From: a virus
Virus record (IMG/VR): IMGVR_UViG_3300028392_000142
Span: 1-38,200 of that record
Reading direction: 5' to 3' (one strand)
Length of the DNA: 38,200 nt
Numbering within the stretch: position 1 is the stretch's first letter; the number at the start of each line of letters is the position of its first letter. Positions 20,901 through 26,019 of the stretch are shown in pieces. The notes under the pieces were generated by a model. That model was not told where the DNA came from. It was given only the letters and a program-made list of their open reading frames with translations, and ran no database searches. The position numbers were made by a program, and so were the translations under genes.

Positions 20901-21343
20901 AAATGCGTAAAGACCAACCCGACAAATACAAAAAACTGGTTGAAGATGAATCTAAATCAGTGTATGGCAAAGCAATCAGTGATAAGATTTACGGTGGACT
21001 TGACGAATCTTCAGCGACCAACAACCACAAAGCAACTGCGGTAAGGCGTGTGAACAATGGTAAGGTTTCTTACCCGTACAAAATTGACGAGCAATCGGTG
21101 TGGACCAACATAACAGAGCAAGAAATTTCCAAATATGTGACTGGCACAATGGCTGATTTGCGTAATTTCACCGTAAAAAATCCTATTGTTCCCAAGTCAA
21201 ATACGGTTACTTTGAAAGATGGTACTCAGATGGTAGTTGAAACCCCGGCAGCAAAAGCAATCCCAAAGGCTGCGGCCTCAGAACAAAAAGGTGGAGGAAA
21301 GCAAGTTACACTATCTGATGGCACAGTAATGATAATTGACTAA
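8972..21343 (+). CDS. Giant large polyvalent protein, probably virion-internal, with zincin domain
   Basis: 4123 aa in one frame. Recognisable parts, by motif memory only: (1) about residues 1634-1720, a domain with 'TMGDLYMSHPVFDAYPD' and 'QNAIQHIEG' that resembles phage HExxH zincins, but the metal site reads GQFQN (1707-1711); (2) about 2450-2570, a domain carrying NEIQSD (E2484), common in large polyvalent proteins; (3) about 2800-2920, an intact zincin: HELAH at 2842-2846, with a Glu at about 2875 in the 'SEYFARGFEKYL' helix as likely third ligand; (4) about 3245-3700, an LPD-type C-terminal region with an Ala/Gly-rich stretch (IGRAIAGATIQYVAGAIAQ in part). The N-terminal 1600 residues are largely helical and unrecognised. 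No RNA polymerase DxDGD motif was seen. Such proteins are thought to be packaged and delivered with phage or plasmid DNA; here it follows two ejection-protein candidates. Confidence 0.8.
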   Translation: MPEDKKPTPAAATPTPKIGPLGKAPEDPNMVKPANLGSIGFDSVPTTVKKPLSKEGVKVINKAVNQVRQAEQPMSTAAELEQLQATREKELQIAKEQGYNIQNLFNSAKNNFGKVRIGNEDITSPAELLDALQDRNKKELFYFDNRHALVNNFDIYTLNDLDAKVSGGLTTIEKSNLKALPEKTIFDYTEVKAPTFGQPGYRPQTDPMGGSQLDPQNKFELGQKNYSAIQTFKKVVANGLNVTADGTKLNSYQDYFTYLADPQQRDAYGRKYNKQLSNSELVSASNILKASQILLDGASTVALDYMKRRVMDDVRVNTADDHISTTLLGKTATVYDEDIENPKSLPALTEDDLGRVVYEYENGNEITLSVGNNDKNLQDKTDYTYKDLVNYYSKLGLTGDEIDAKFAKYKQNYIYNQANGNLQIKRNAEGFFENEKGQLISKYDQSKEQRARTEMSDVDNQIADLYDELRGIYESRRAGASEIDKKAYGPTVSKSVFASSPTLGLDGQQIKRISAINTSIAKLKQQAGYNAPEFFDPSGKRIDQPEQLQQIKKIYDQTLEEEKKSDIVYLKQTRNALYEQLDILKEKIDKIKSVTSKIEVTAPEGFEYDNTPYFIKLTRAFTGILGQIDVQQSDTQKSNDAYLGKLLDQYGDLSARVKATNKLIYTNTDLTKQSEDGWIKTFGKSTAKQVAETFTGDVYNTTNDEIEQTANFLTENGYYVSPEIKEKLNTIYENKTIGEGFLESLKIGIEMSGYSRGGAAELKNIFTGQKALLLRSYMMSRYGQTGSAAFNLMESAVVKYGVPIFSWEASGQSGSGAVAEQVGTQMYDKLTGVMKFGNLIPSNIFGRLMYTAGRTLFGTGGQMTEETFSNTWSVMQQNGFDIIDAVKRAYGDTEDERLLNLRATATLCFTMSALNLENVDLVLKTDQQFRAHLDALGTPPSAVDTEILRMLNETIKHSEWDETKTPQVVQAAGTTMSGDVPVTAPSPTAQNNIEGSSATASATPSSSETDVKVEKRQGNLGEIFYVAENNGAIDGRVSYRYNAETGALEAKGLTSTSDGFVSLNEATQKHIENKSITNGIAPAAKVESLAKQNLGITEEQTENLPEDNNVLYQTPQNETGRRKQERVDKTVQSAEKRFNASLAQKAQRVLGLFTGVAENVDETDTKVRQKMSDYRNAIGNKLRVNLSSFFIDGKAVITNLVGKKIGKVADYTSALLSDFDKSFDETIDTDLNTNQPVTRRKSGNVIDKLKEGIARSNFFNEKLRPLVDAGKMTEEEAINNLMADMLLNNVSVVKDIFGNDAPAYEAFKSMRKDFNNYVANKYTGSNSFSSNENFLQNTIMSDSTTKNRKSDYNKKAQDVANAQNRRNEIAATLSDTGQGVDVAQVDGVRFLDNEITAKEYLDNNNVDTAGMTPDQMIAEAEKLANSSVNMDTYKQALSLEEENQAAKKKHVAELNRMAKGVFGIKTNNPLRRRKMIKQRQSIAAVSYALLKSNAHRAGMSMSDFMKNAVEFKKYTEVAFNALIRQNQNVTTLYQAIGRVGAEKLGADFSKAFELEEQGFTQEQVLQMTGFTKDANGEYVYQVPQTAVPKLGTFNGTMFNEIVQKVFPNFPAIQTTVSKKKFLRFNNVNSGTYTMGDLYMSHPVFDAYPDARSVSVQVINKPGADPYLFVPNAFYKEGKGSTPGKIVINTASLPQGMTGADLEMAVAGQFQNAIQHIEGVYNRPQKDAFINPNSVRTAINTLRLNEEATSDDVEFMNSMLDAFQNASIFQFSSYRSAFADIANILIGRNMMSEKALDVNDEYSPISLLAQKYGLNDSETKELATQFTNAINKLEAADNLDASSPNKTNNVMRLCLTLSGLNESQLNNSELSVKEAMNLLEAKSSLTNAIFKNLFEGPQSLTQVEKDLLAKNQDQVSQINPSPKLEATYSDILDGYADFAEVLKDVQPYMQYLDENAKAKLQGLIDLVERLKNNPFKIFEAADLVAAVDKITKDLDAKVSDLYNIDNFEKAEPIEQAIVNINAAWDSIQQILQGVTEISSAISFGDQLVTSQFSNQESFYRAFPGIDSVENGIFDPYKPVSEFSESELKGLLVPNYMSEADFGKKYEAFKVNSSAFKGSVADNFIGKKELTTAAKNQALVEAKVQESIARNIGTQFYNNIDRAFATLMVDPKVNKVQNPVEAWDGLLNKYGANQKELAFMGWATFKSENAVDGKLTSAQVENWINSNRMNLGVFDPKSIEDQTNVKEVYLFRPVMDEPYLATGILESGEYFEIQVNPTMIENLKSELNNIVDQTSDEFKTYKQEFEKLAAMGTINPDVPSMKQAIKSVLNARIRAIRSIYEGPDEKDKDIVPNIINKYEENTIYSGELDTYGKPFQNKSYHELLISYPNRSVIKSNEAKAELLKTLNQLQEFEKQRTAQNAANTDSEILSLRNKIDELKSEIDIPNNFSHNTGTQANHFADPNVQVHARVNIQVDEEGTPLLFINEIQSDLGQNINKETTYLLNKKVAEIILGRKLSDKTDNPLDDAGIQIALNDVKIKEWRNNNNDEVKSLGKEIKDEYKRYSALNPDRYIYVALKHAINFAIENGITKIQMNRPQFAGLSVGALTNRQSKGLEFNYNTVIPNAIKELRKTLMFDDLKNTTNGTIGKNYDPYDLPTSEKLGELFSSLYSAEKIGFADQLARDPNNLEWRDSLLKTEYGFNDFEISQPGITTQKGFINVGQTQLDWVASNFGNPLSGITTEEVLDTYGEDFKNTFGREMTKKDVDQLMTDPRLFTLQNVFKQAYTNQNDFITINITEKTKDIVAAGMALFQQDQAGAHGATVFQDHGPTIIAALTDANFSTPLHELAHLREKYMTPEERLIVMEAAGHDTWSRETSEYFARGFEKYLYEGIAPSSKLAKAFENMRKWMLQIYGSVKGSDIDIQLTPEMRRIYDAMLGQAKTTAVANKIDIDKSIYDEIAVFADEIKANPEFAGITDGEMYSALLKKGFDPVDLQDYFALRSRKNVPTQMENKGQFRDEANTIQNEQETMRTIRDEKALTEEIENIDPLDLPHMLEALEDVVSDGDIPFAILIRDLLQMKANNADPQQIKEQYAKILKIGTGVGRMLQMMRQLNGESIEMNARGLFKKAERDGKVIPEGGKTKILALAQQLDQLKEKLKSARDAAATNPLGVSKNDPTKNNIEYFKSVQEEYKGLVESYVSERMPYEGTSSLTDLYRSLVKGGLMTPSSFSVNTLSNVTKFFTNFVVDPFLSRPISFLRSKITGEEQSTKKGLRDAMRGVKYGFPSGLKRAWKILKNGSVIEAYDNPGAFVQSFNSFKSFANTVGMIVSLGQRKLGYNDLTNDEIASTYKIKLDQETGKISTKDSIKKAIEGSFGVIPDVVFRIMGATDAVFRDYAYYSTVAEQFKNQPDNKRIETQLKDASIPADEKTRLQKEQRALRKAYMVLNSDYGNDVANADAMRYVYTVDNDVTKAIAGIQKGLSSTEKATGSFLPKVLKVLGTGVVPFTKIPTNYAVELMEFLIPEYALYKVGVQGKKRVVRMLKGDTRTAEEIQSESFTSNREMDRILGRAIAGATIQYVAGAIAQSGAVSGSPDDEDNQGKARTLAYKFERPYSINLSLLKAYFNGERKDALWDPENDLIVDYRSFGLFGASLYLQNKFAKDSGKEPNTEFANRGVLEKANNMFFGNFGDAGEYILDQTFVRGINSFAKILTETDEDKLASSLADFTITLTAGILPNTLSFIDKMNRKYMVDYDAKEAPSFKAFGMEVESTFATTYWTKMAIKLSERWPMGDPTKFVDLPFVESQFNEIPVKVDPFGMPVLQTPEGSIMGKFFYNTFDVTKATRGIAGYDVPDWEALVYYATKKGEFWDAIPSLPPRTLTDERGVKYKLNPNEYNNYVMFNALKRRELVEKALIKNGVYKKFIDMESELNMDQINKTPKTGKGNVLFGYEQLGSVLSTVYAAADKACTLSYFDLISSEREKMRKDQPDKYKKLVEDESKSVYGKAISDKIYGGLDESSATNNHKATAVRRVNNGKVSYPYKIDEQSVWTNITEQEISKYVTGTMADLRNFTVKNPIVPKSNTVTLKDGTQMVVETPAAKAIPKAAASEQKGGGKQVTLSDGTVMIID

Positions 21344-21345
21344 TG

Positions 21346-21376
21346 TTTGAAATAATAATTAAATAAGGTATCTTTG
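21346..21376 (+). promoter_or_regulatory. Bacteroidetes-type promoter upstream of the 21381 gene
   Basis: TTTG at 21346-21349, 19 bases, TATCTTTG at 21369-21376; the ATG follows after 4 bases. Both elements are present at canonical spacing, making this one of the best promoters in the window. Confidence 0.75.
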
Positions 21377-21380
21377 ATCT

Positions 21381-21950
21381 ATGGCTTTAACTATTAACAC
21401 CGCTTCATACAATACCAAAACCGGTATGTATGTTACCGAAACAACTGGTGATTATAATGCTGTAACTAACCCGGGTGGTTTTGGGTCTCCTAACGCCACC
21501 CGTGCGAATATTACAACGATCATATTTGTAATCACTCAGCCCGATGGTTCAACGGTGACCATGGACATTCCTACAACTTTTGTTACAGGAACCTCACGTG
21601 CTTACGATGTTGTAAACCCAGCAAGTGGGGCAAAGGTTACATTGATGGATGGTGTTTACACGGTGTTGGCTACGTACAACACTGGAGTCTTAACCCCTCC
21701 TGTAGTATCTGGACCATTTACAACCACTGAGTATATCTTAAGAGATTACGATTTGCGTTGCGCGATGGGTGCTTTGGCGTTGAAAGACATGAAAGGAACT
21801 GAGTATCAGAAATTAAAGTTAGCGTATGATAGAATGGCACAAGCGTTTGCGTGTGAAGATTATACTTTGACTCAAGAGTTGATGGATGATGCCAACGCAT
21901 TGCTTGATGATTGTAATGGAACTTATTTCAACTGCGGTTGCGGTTGCTAA
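21381..21950 (+). CDS. Small structural-type protein with Cys-rich C-terminus
   Basis: 189 aa. Residues 1-115 are beta-rich and Thr/Val/Gly-rich, like an Ig-type or decoration domain of a virion protein; residues 118-180 are helical (ALALKDMKGTEYQKLKLAY); the protein ends in NCGCGC, three Cys alternating with Gly. The gene opens the fibre/lysin operon with its own promoter. I do not recognise a family; a tail or fibre-assembly component is the likeliest role from position. The C-terminal Cys cluster could bind metal or iron-sulfur, or form disulfides. Confidence 0.45.
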   Translation: MALTINTASYNTKTGMYVTETTGDYNAVTNPGGFGSPNATRANITTIIFVITQPDGSTVTMDIPTTFVTGTSRAYDVVNPASGAKVTLMDGVYTVLATYNTGVLTPPVVSGPFTTTEYILRDYDLRCAMGALALKDMKGTEYQKLKLAYDRMAQAFACEDYTLTQELMDDANALLDDCNGTYFNCGCGC

Positions 21951-21960
21951 TTAAATCAAA

Positions 21961-22269
21961 ATGACAACGACTGAAGTTGGAAAAGCATTTTTGGGTCTCA
22001 GAAAATACTTCTGTGAAATTCAAAACAAGCGTTTAACTGCGTTACAATACGACGTAGCATGTGAGGGCATAGAGGATTTGGAACAGAAACTTCTTTACTA
22101 CATGTTTGTGTTTGAGAGTTTAGACTGTTTTACTGCTACCGAATTAAAGGAAGTAGTAAGTAGAGCCAAAAGAGTAAGTGCAAATTGTGGATCATGTTCA
22201 GTCTCAGATGCTGAGATTGCAGCGTGGTTATTAACCGCGCAAGGAATATCTATTACAGGCAAAATATAA
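21961..22269 (+). CDS. Small helical Cys-containing protein, unknown
   Basis: 102 aa, all helical in appearance, starting 10 bases after the previous stop. It carries six Cys, with CGSCS near residues 80-84 as a CxxC-like pair. No signal peptide. Its predecessor also ends in a Cys cluster, so the two may work together, for example as a complex held by metal or disulfides. Function unknown. Confidence 0.4.
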   Translation: MTTTEVGKAFLGLRKYFCEIQNKRLTALQYDVACEGIEDLEQKLLYYMFVFESLDCFTATELKEVVSRAKRVSANCGSCSVSDAEIAAWLLTAQGISITGKI

Positions 22270-22274
22270 TAATC

Positions 22275-22883
22275 ATGAGTTATACAAGACAACAAATCGA
22301 AATGGCCGTTAAAGCAAAGGGCTACAAGTATTTTGAAAACGGTGATTTTAACATTAACATCATCGGTATCCGCAACTCATCTACTGGTAAGAAAGTTACC
22401 AATGTATTTGACGATCATTTGACTTTATCCTACAAAGAAGGTGGAGTTTGGAAGTTTTTAATATGGGCAGCGACAACCGACCCCGGCACTAAAGGCGTGA
22501 AGGAATTCCACAACGCAGCAGGTGTTGCTCGTTTGGTTCCCGGTCAATATTCTGGTTCTCACCATTTGGGTTTGCACCAAGGTAAGTACGAGGCTCTTAA
22601 ACAGAAGGCTAACGTAAAAGTTTACCGTGACGCCAATAAAGATATGACTTACGATGAGTCTAAAATCCAAGAGGGGATCTTTGGAATCAACATCCACAAG
22701 GCTGGCGCAGATAGTCAGACGGTTGAGAATTGGTCTGAGGGGTGTCAAGTGTTCAAAAAGGCTGCTGATTTTGAAGCGTTTATGGTTATTTGTCGTAAAG
22801 CCGCACAGTTGGGTGGAAATTCTTTTACTTATACTTTGATTGAAAGCAAAGACATCGTAACTGAAAAAAGTACTACTGCTTAA
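22275..22883 (+). CDS. YkuD-like (L,D-transpeptidase/carboxypeptidase-type) lysin candidate
   Basis: 202 aa from the ATG at 22275; a frame extension upstream (ATG at 22224) overlaps the preceding gene by 46 bases and is unlikely to be used. The C-terminal third contains GINIHKAG then ENWSEGCQVF, i.e. His ... Ser-x-Gly-Cys, which resembles the HxxG(15-17)S-H-G-C catalytic signature of YkuD L,D-transpeptidases with the middle His replaced by Glu. An upstream 'SGSHHLGLHQGKY' adds His residues. It sits between structural genes and the tail fibre, a common place for a wall-active enzyme in phages. No signal peptide, so release would need a holin, or the protein may be virion-bound. Inferred peptidoglycan cleavage; moderately supported. 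Confidence 0.5.
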   Translation: MSYTRQQIEMAVKAKGYKYFENGDFNINIIGIRNSSTGKKVTNVFDDHLTLSYKEGGVWKFLIWAATTDPGTKGVKEFHNAAGVARLVPGQYSGSHHLGLHQGKYEALKQKANVKVYRDANKDMTYDESKIQEGIFGINIHKAGADSQTVENWSEGCQVFKKAADFEAFMVICRKAAQLGGNSFTYTLIESKDIVTEKSTTA

Positions 22884-22897
22884 TTCTGGGGTCTCAG

Positions 22898-25444
22898 ATG
22901 GCAACACCAGTGGAAGTAATAGCGTCCGAATTACTTAAATCTGCCATCGATGCAGAGAAACTATTCGGTAAAACGAAAGACCAATCCTATAAGGACAAGG
23001 CTGTTCGTTTACGCAGAATAGTTGTTAACTTACAAGACTTAACAATCGGAACCAGTAGTGTTGCCACACTAAATGATTTAACTGATGTAACAATCAGTGC
23101 TGTCGCTAACGGGCAGATATTAACGTACAACTCAACTACAAGTCAATGGGAAAACCAAAACCCCGCTGTTGTTTCTACCCCTACCCTAGCACAAGTAACC
23201 ACAGCAGGAAACACTACCACCAATGCGATTACTGTAGCAAAGATTACTACTAATGGCTCAATCACTGCGGCCTCACTACTTGCACAAGGAGTATACTTCA
23301 ACAATACACTTGTAGCAGCAGCAAACAATGACGTATTAGTAGGACTAGACATCAATCCTACCTTTACTAATGGTGCGTTTACGGGGGTACAGAACATGAG
23401 TCTTAGAGTAAATTCTCAAGACAATGCTGTTGCCGCCAGATTTGTATCTACTAGCGGAAGTTTGTACATAGTTCCAAGGCTTTCCTCTCTTTATGGTACT
23501 TATATTGGTACCCATAATTCTACACAAACTGCTCAGATTCCATTGTCTCTGAGTGCAAATAAATTCATATTTGACAACGGTAACGTCCTTATTGGAACAA
23601 GCACAGACGCAGGATACAAACTAGATGTGAATGGTACAACAAGATTTAGGGGTACAACATATTATAGTGCTGGATCTACAATTGCTGCTGTTGAGTCGGG
23701 AACAAATATATTTAACATTGTAAGTAACGACACACTAAGTATAGTAACTACTATTACAAATATAGAAAGTACAACACTGAGACTTAAAAACTCTTTTATT
23801 TATGGAAAGTTAGCGGGCGGAGGAGCAAGTTCGTTTAATTTAATAGCAGATGTTAATTCTGTTGGTGGAACAACAAATGCTATATCGTTAAGTGGTGCTT
23901 ATGTTTCACAAGCAAATGGAGCAATTGATATTTTTGCAATTTCACCATCTGTTTCAATAGATAATGGAGGCGGTGATAAAACCCAACGAGTATTCAATGT
24001 ATCTCCTACATATACAAACTCGGTTACATTTGGTACAAGATCATTAACGGGATTTTATTACAACCCAACAATTAGTGGTGCTGGAACTTTTACTTATCAC
24101 AGAGCAATAGAGACAACTAGTGGTGATGTGTTATTAGCAACAACTAGTGGCACCGTGGTAGCAGGCGGCAATACTGTTGTAAACATGAATTATGGGCAAG
24201 TTCCAAAATTATATGTTAGCACTGGTGCTTTTTTAGATGGAATTGTTCAACTCCCAACTTCGTTAAGAATAATGGCTTCTGGTGGGGGTATCAACTTTGG
24301 ACAGCAGTCAGCTCCATCTGCAAACTCTCTTTTATGGTTTGGTAATGATTCAAGTGGTGTTTATTATGGAAACTATGGATCTTTAGGATTAAGATTCTTA
24401 GTGAGTAATGTCGCCCAAATGACGATTGCCTCAAGTACGGGTAACGTCCTCATTAATACCACTACTGATGCTGGGTATAAGTTGGACGTGAATGGGACAG
24501 CAAGATTTAGTGGCAACACATATTTAGCAGGAGACATTTTAGTTTCTAATGGTGGTGGAACAAGATACATTCAATCACCTAATGGGACTATTGGATTTTT
24601 ATCTTCTAATTCAACTGGTTATAATCTTTTTGCAGATAATTCCAAGGTTGGAATTAAGTCAGAACTTTACATCACTAATGATTTAAACTATAACATTGGC
24701 ATAAGATTAAGGACATCTACTACTCAAACATCCCCTTCTGGTTATGGTTATGAATTAAGTTTTCAACCGCAAGTAAACCATGTTCCTACGAACATAGCAA
24801 TAAGAACTTTAGATAGTACTTATGGTGGAAATACTACTGTTCCATCTCCAATATACATTTTTGGTGGTCAAAACACTACAAGTGGAACTTATGCTCATGT
24901 AGTACTTCAATCAGACTTTACAGGCGAAAGAGGTAACGTAGGTGTTGGAACTATATCACCTGCTTACAAGTTTCACATCTCATCTGCTGCGGCTGCTAAC
25001 ATATACGGAACAGTTCAGTCTACCAATGCAAGTGGTACAGCAGCGTGGGTAGCCTTTAACGACCAGAGCGATAACGTGGTTTATCGTGTTTTTGGTTCTG
25101 GGGCCTCAGGCACTCAAATGGGAATATCACTAGCCCGTACAGCATCTCTTATAGCAAACCTCGGAGGAGCAGGATCTTTCTTACTAGGTACATACTCAGC
25201 AACAAACTTTATAATGGGTACAGGTAACGCAGAGAAGATGCGTATCGTAGACTCAACAGGTAACATTCTCATTGCAACCACAACCGACCTAGGAAATAAA
25301 CTAGAGGTAAATGGAAATATAAACTCAACTGGATACAAGATAAACAATACAGCAGGGTACACGGGTACTCTAGTTATCGTAACGAATCCCCCGGGTCAGC
25401 AAAATGTTGACATACGTGGTGGAATTATCGTAAATGTTTTCTAA
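22898..25444 (+). CDS. Tail fibre / receptor-binding protein with repeated NVLI...GYKLDVNG motif
   Basis: 848 aa. The N-terminal 60 residues are helical (probable virion-attachment part), then 'LNDLTDVTISAVANGQILTYNS', a motif often seen at the base of phage fibres, then a Ser/Thr/Asn/Gly-rich beta shaft. Three copies of a motif of the form N-V-L-I-x-T-T-T-D-A-G-Y-K-L-D-V-N-G (about residues 227, 514 and 787) plus a diverged copy (NVGVGTISPAYKFHIS) about residue 680 divide the shaft. No intramolecular chaperone (S74-type) domain is present; the C-terminus ends at IVNVF. The middle, about 23640-24990, is markedly AT-richer than both ends. Likely host-recognition protein. The stop codon TAA is part of the next promoter. 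Confidence 0.7.
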   Translation: MATPVEVIASELLKSAIDAEKLFGKTKDQSYKDKAVRLRRIVVNLQDLTIGTSSVATLNDLTDVTISAVANGQILTYNSTTSQWENQNPAVVSTPTLAQVTTAGNTTTNAITVAKITTNGSITAASLLAQGVYFNNTLVAAANNDVLVGLDINPTFTNGAFTGVQNMSLRVNSQDNAVAARFVSTSGSLYIVPRLSSLYGTYIGTHNSTQTAQIPLSLSANKFIFDNGNVLIGTSTDAGYKLDVNGTTRFRGTTYYSAGSTIAAVESGTNIFNIVSNDTLSIVTTITNIESTTLRLKNSFIYGKLAGGGASSFNLIADVNSVGGTTNAISLSGAYVSQANGAIDIFAISPSVSIDNGGGDKTQRVFNVSPTYTNSVTFGTRSLTGFYYNPTISGAGTFTYHRAIETTSGDVLLATTSGTVVAGGNTVVNMNYGQVPKLYVSTGAFLDGIVQLPTSLRIMASGGGINFGQQSAPSANSLLWFGNDSSGVYYGNYGSLGLRFLVSNVAQMTIASSTGNVLINTTTDAGYKLDVNGTARFSGNTYLAGDILVSNGGGTRYIQSPNGTIGFLSSNSTGYNLFADNSKVGIKSELYITNDLNYNIGIRLRTSTTQTSPSGYGYELSFQPQVNHVPTNIAIRTLDSTYGGNTTVPSPIYIFGGQNTTSGTYAHVVLQSDFTGERGNVGVGTISPAYKFHISSAAAANIYGTVQSTNASGTAAWVAFNDQSDNVVYRVFGSGASGTQMGISLARTASLIANLGGAGSFLLGTYSATNFIMGTGNAEKMRIVDSTGNILIATTTDLGNKLEVNGNINSTGYKINNTAGYTGTLVIVTNPPGQQNVDIRGGIIVNVF
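23577..25325 (+). repeat. Interspersed motif repeats inside the tail fibre gene
   Basis: About 70-base units beginning near 23577, 24437 and 25256 (spacing 861 and 819 bases) encode the NVLI-T-T-T-D-A-G-Y-K-L-D-V-N-G motif, with a weaker unit near 24938. They could guide homologous exchange of the segments between them. Confidence 0.6.
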
Positions 25445-25449
25445 ATTTG
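25442..25449 (+). promoter_or_regulatory. Bacteroidetes-type promoter overlapping the fibre stop codon
   Basis: TAAATTTG; its first three bases are the TAA stop of the fibre gene, and the next ATG (25454) follows 4 bases after the element. No -33 TTTG was found at normal spacing. Confidence 0.6.
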
Positions 25450-25453
25450 TGTT

Positions 25454-25744
25454 ATGATCAAGATTCAAGATGTAATCGTACCAACCAAAGGGACTGCAAA
25501 ATACTTCAATGTTATTGCTTTGAATTTCCCAATGAACCCTTCTTCTGTTACTTTTTACTGGCAGATTTTTTCTGAGGTATCTGAGCCCGCAGATCAATCG
25601 GACGAGCAGCCAACACTAGTACCTGGCGTATCTTTGATGGACGGAAACTTAACAATGGATCAAACAACTTACAATTTATGGAACAACGATGACACTTATG
25701 TCATTGATTGGGCTATCGCACAACTCGGATTTACTAAAATTTAA
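25454..25744 (+). CDS. Small protein downstream of tail fibre, unknown
   Basis: 96 aa, beta-rich, no Cys, no membrane segment; 'FNVIALNFPMNPSSVTFYWQIF' with further aromatic residues suggests a compact beta fold. It has its own promoter overlapping the fibre stop. Position suggests a fibre-associated or tail-assembly protein. No family recognised. Confidence 0.45.
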   Translation: MIKIQDVIVPTKGTAKYFNVIALNFPMNPSSVTFYWQIFSEVSEPADQSDEQPTLVPGVSLMDGNLTMDQTTYNLWNNDDTYVIDWAIAQLGFTKI

Positions 25745-25747
25745 AAC

Positions 25748-26008
25748 ATGATAAACTTCAACAAAAACTTATTGGACCTCGATGGCAAAGAAATCGAAAA
25801 AGCACACATCGGCAAAATTATCGGCAATGCCCTTGTAGGAGCCACTAAAGGAGACGCTTTAAAGTACTGGGGCTGGGCAACTAAAATGAATGCTGGCGAA
25901 GAATTAGACTTGGACAAAAGCGACACCGAAACACTCAAAAACTTTATTAAGGAGTCAGAAGGTTTGACTATCCTTACCAAAGCACAAGCGTTAGAATGTT
26001 TTGAATAA
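25748..26008 (+). CDS. Small conserved-type phage protein, unknown
   Basis: 86 aa, acidic, mainly helical. The sequence pattern (NKNLLDLDGKEI at the start, ATKGDALKYWGWATK in the middle, a Leu-rich 'LTILTKAQALECF' end) looks like a small protein often found near tail genes of phages of many hosts, but I cannot name it with certainty. It begins 3 bases after the previous stop and ends 11 bases before the sensor kinase. Confidence 0.45.
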   Translation: MINFNKNLLDLDGKEIEKAHIGKIIGNALVGATKGDALKYWGWATKMNAGEELDLDKSDTETLKNFIKESEGLTILTKAQALECFE

Positions 26009-26019
26009 CATCGGCTAAG

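Noticed and set aside
8972-21343. Giant gene as a virion RNA polymerase, as in crAss-like or N4-like phages
   Set aside because: No DxDGD or T7-type polymerase motif was seen; the recognisable domains are zincin and LPD-type.
8972-21343. Giant gene as a tape measure protein
   Set aside because: No long uniform coiled coil with regular repeats, no long-tail genes around it, and several globular effector-type domains are present.
22224-22274. Upstream in-frame start for the lysin candidate
   Set aside because: It would overlap the preceding gene by 46 bases; the ATG at 22275 lies just after that gene's stop and gives a natural N-terminus.
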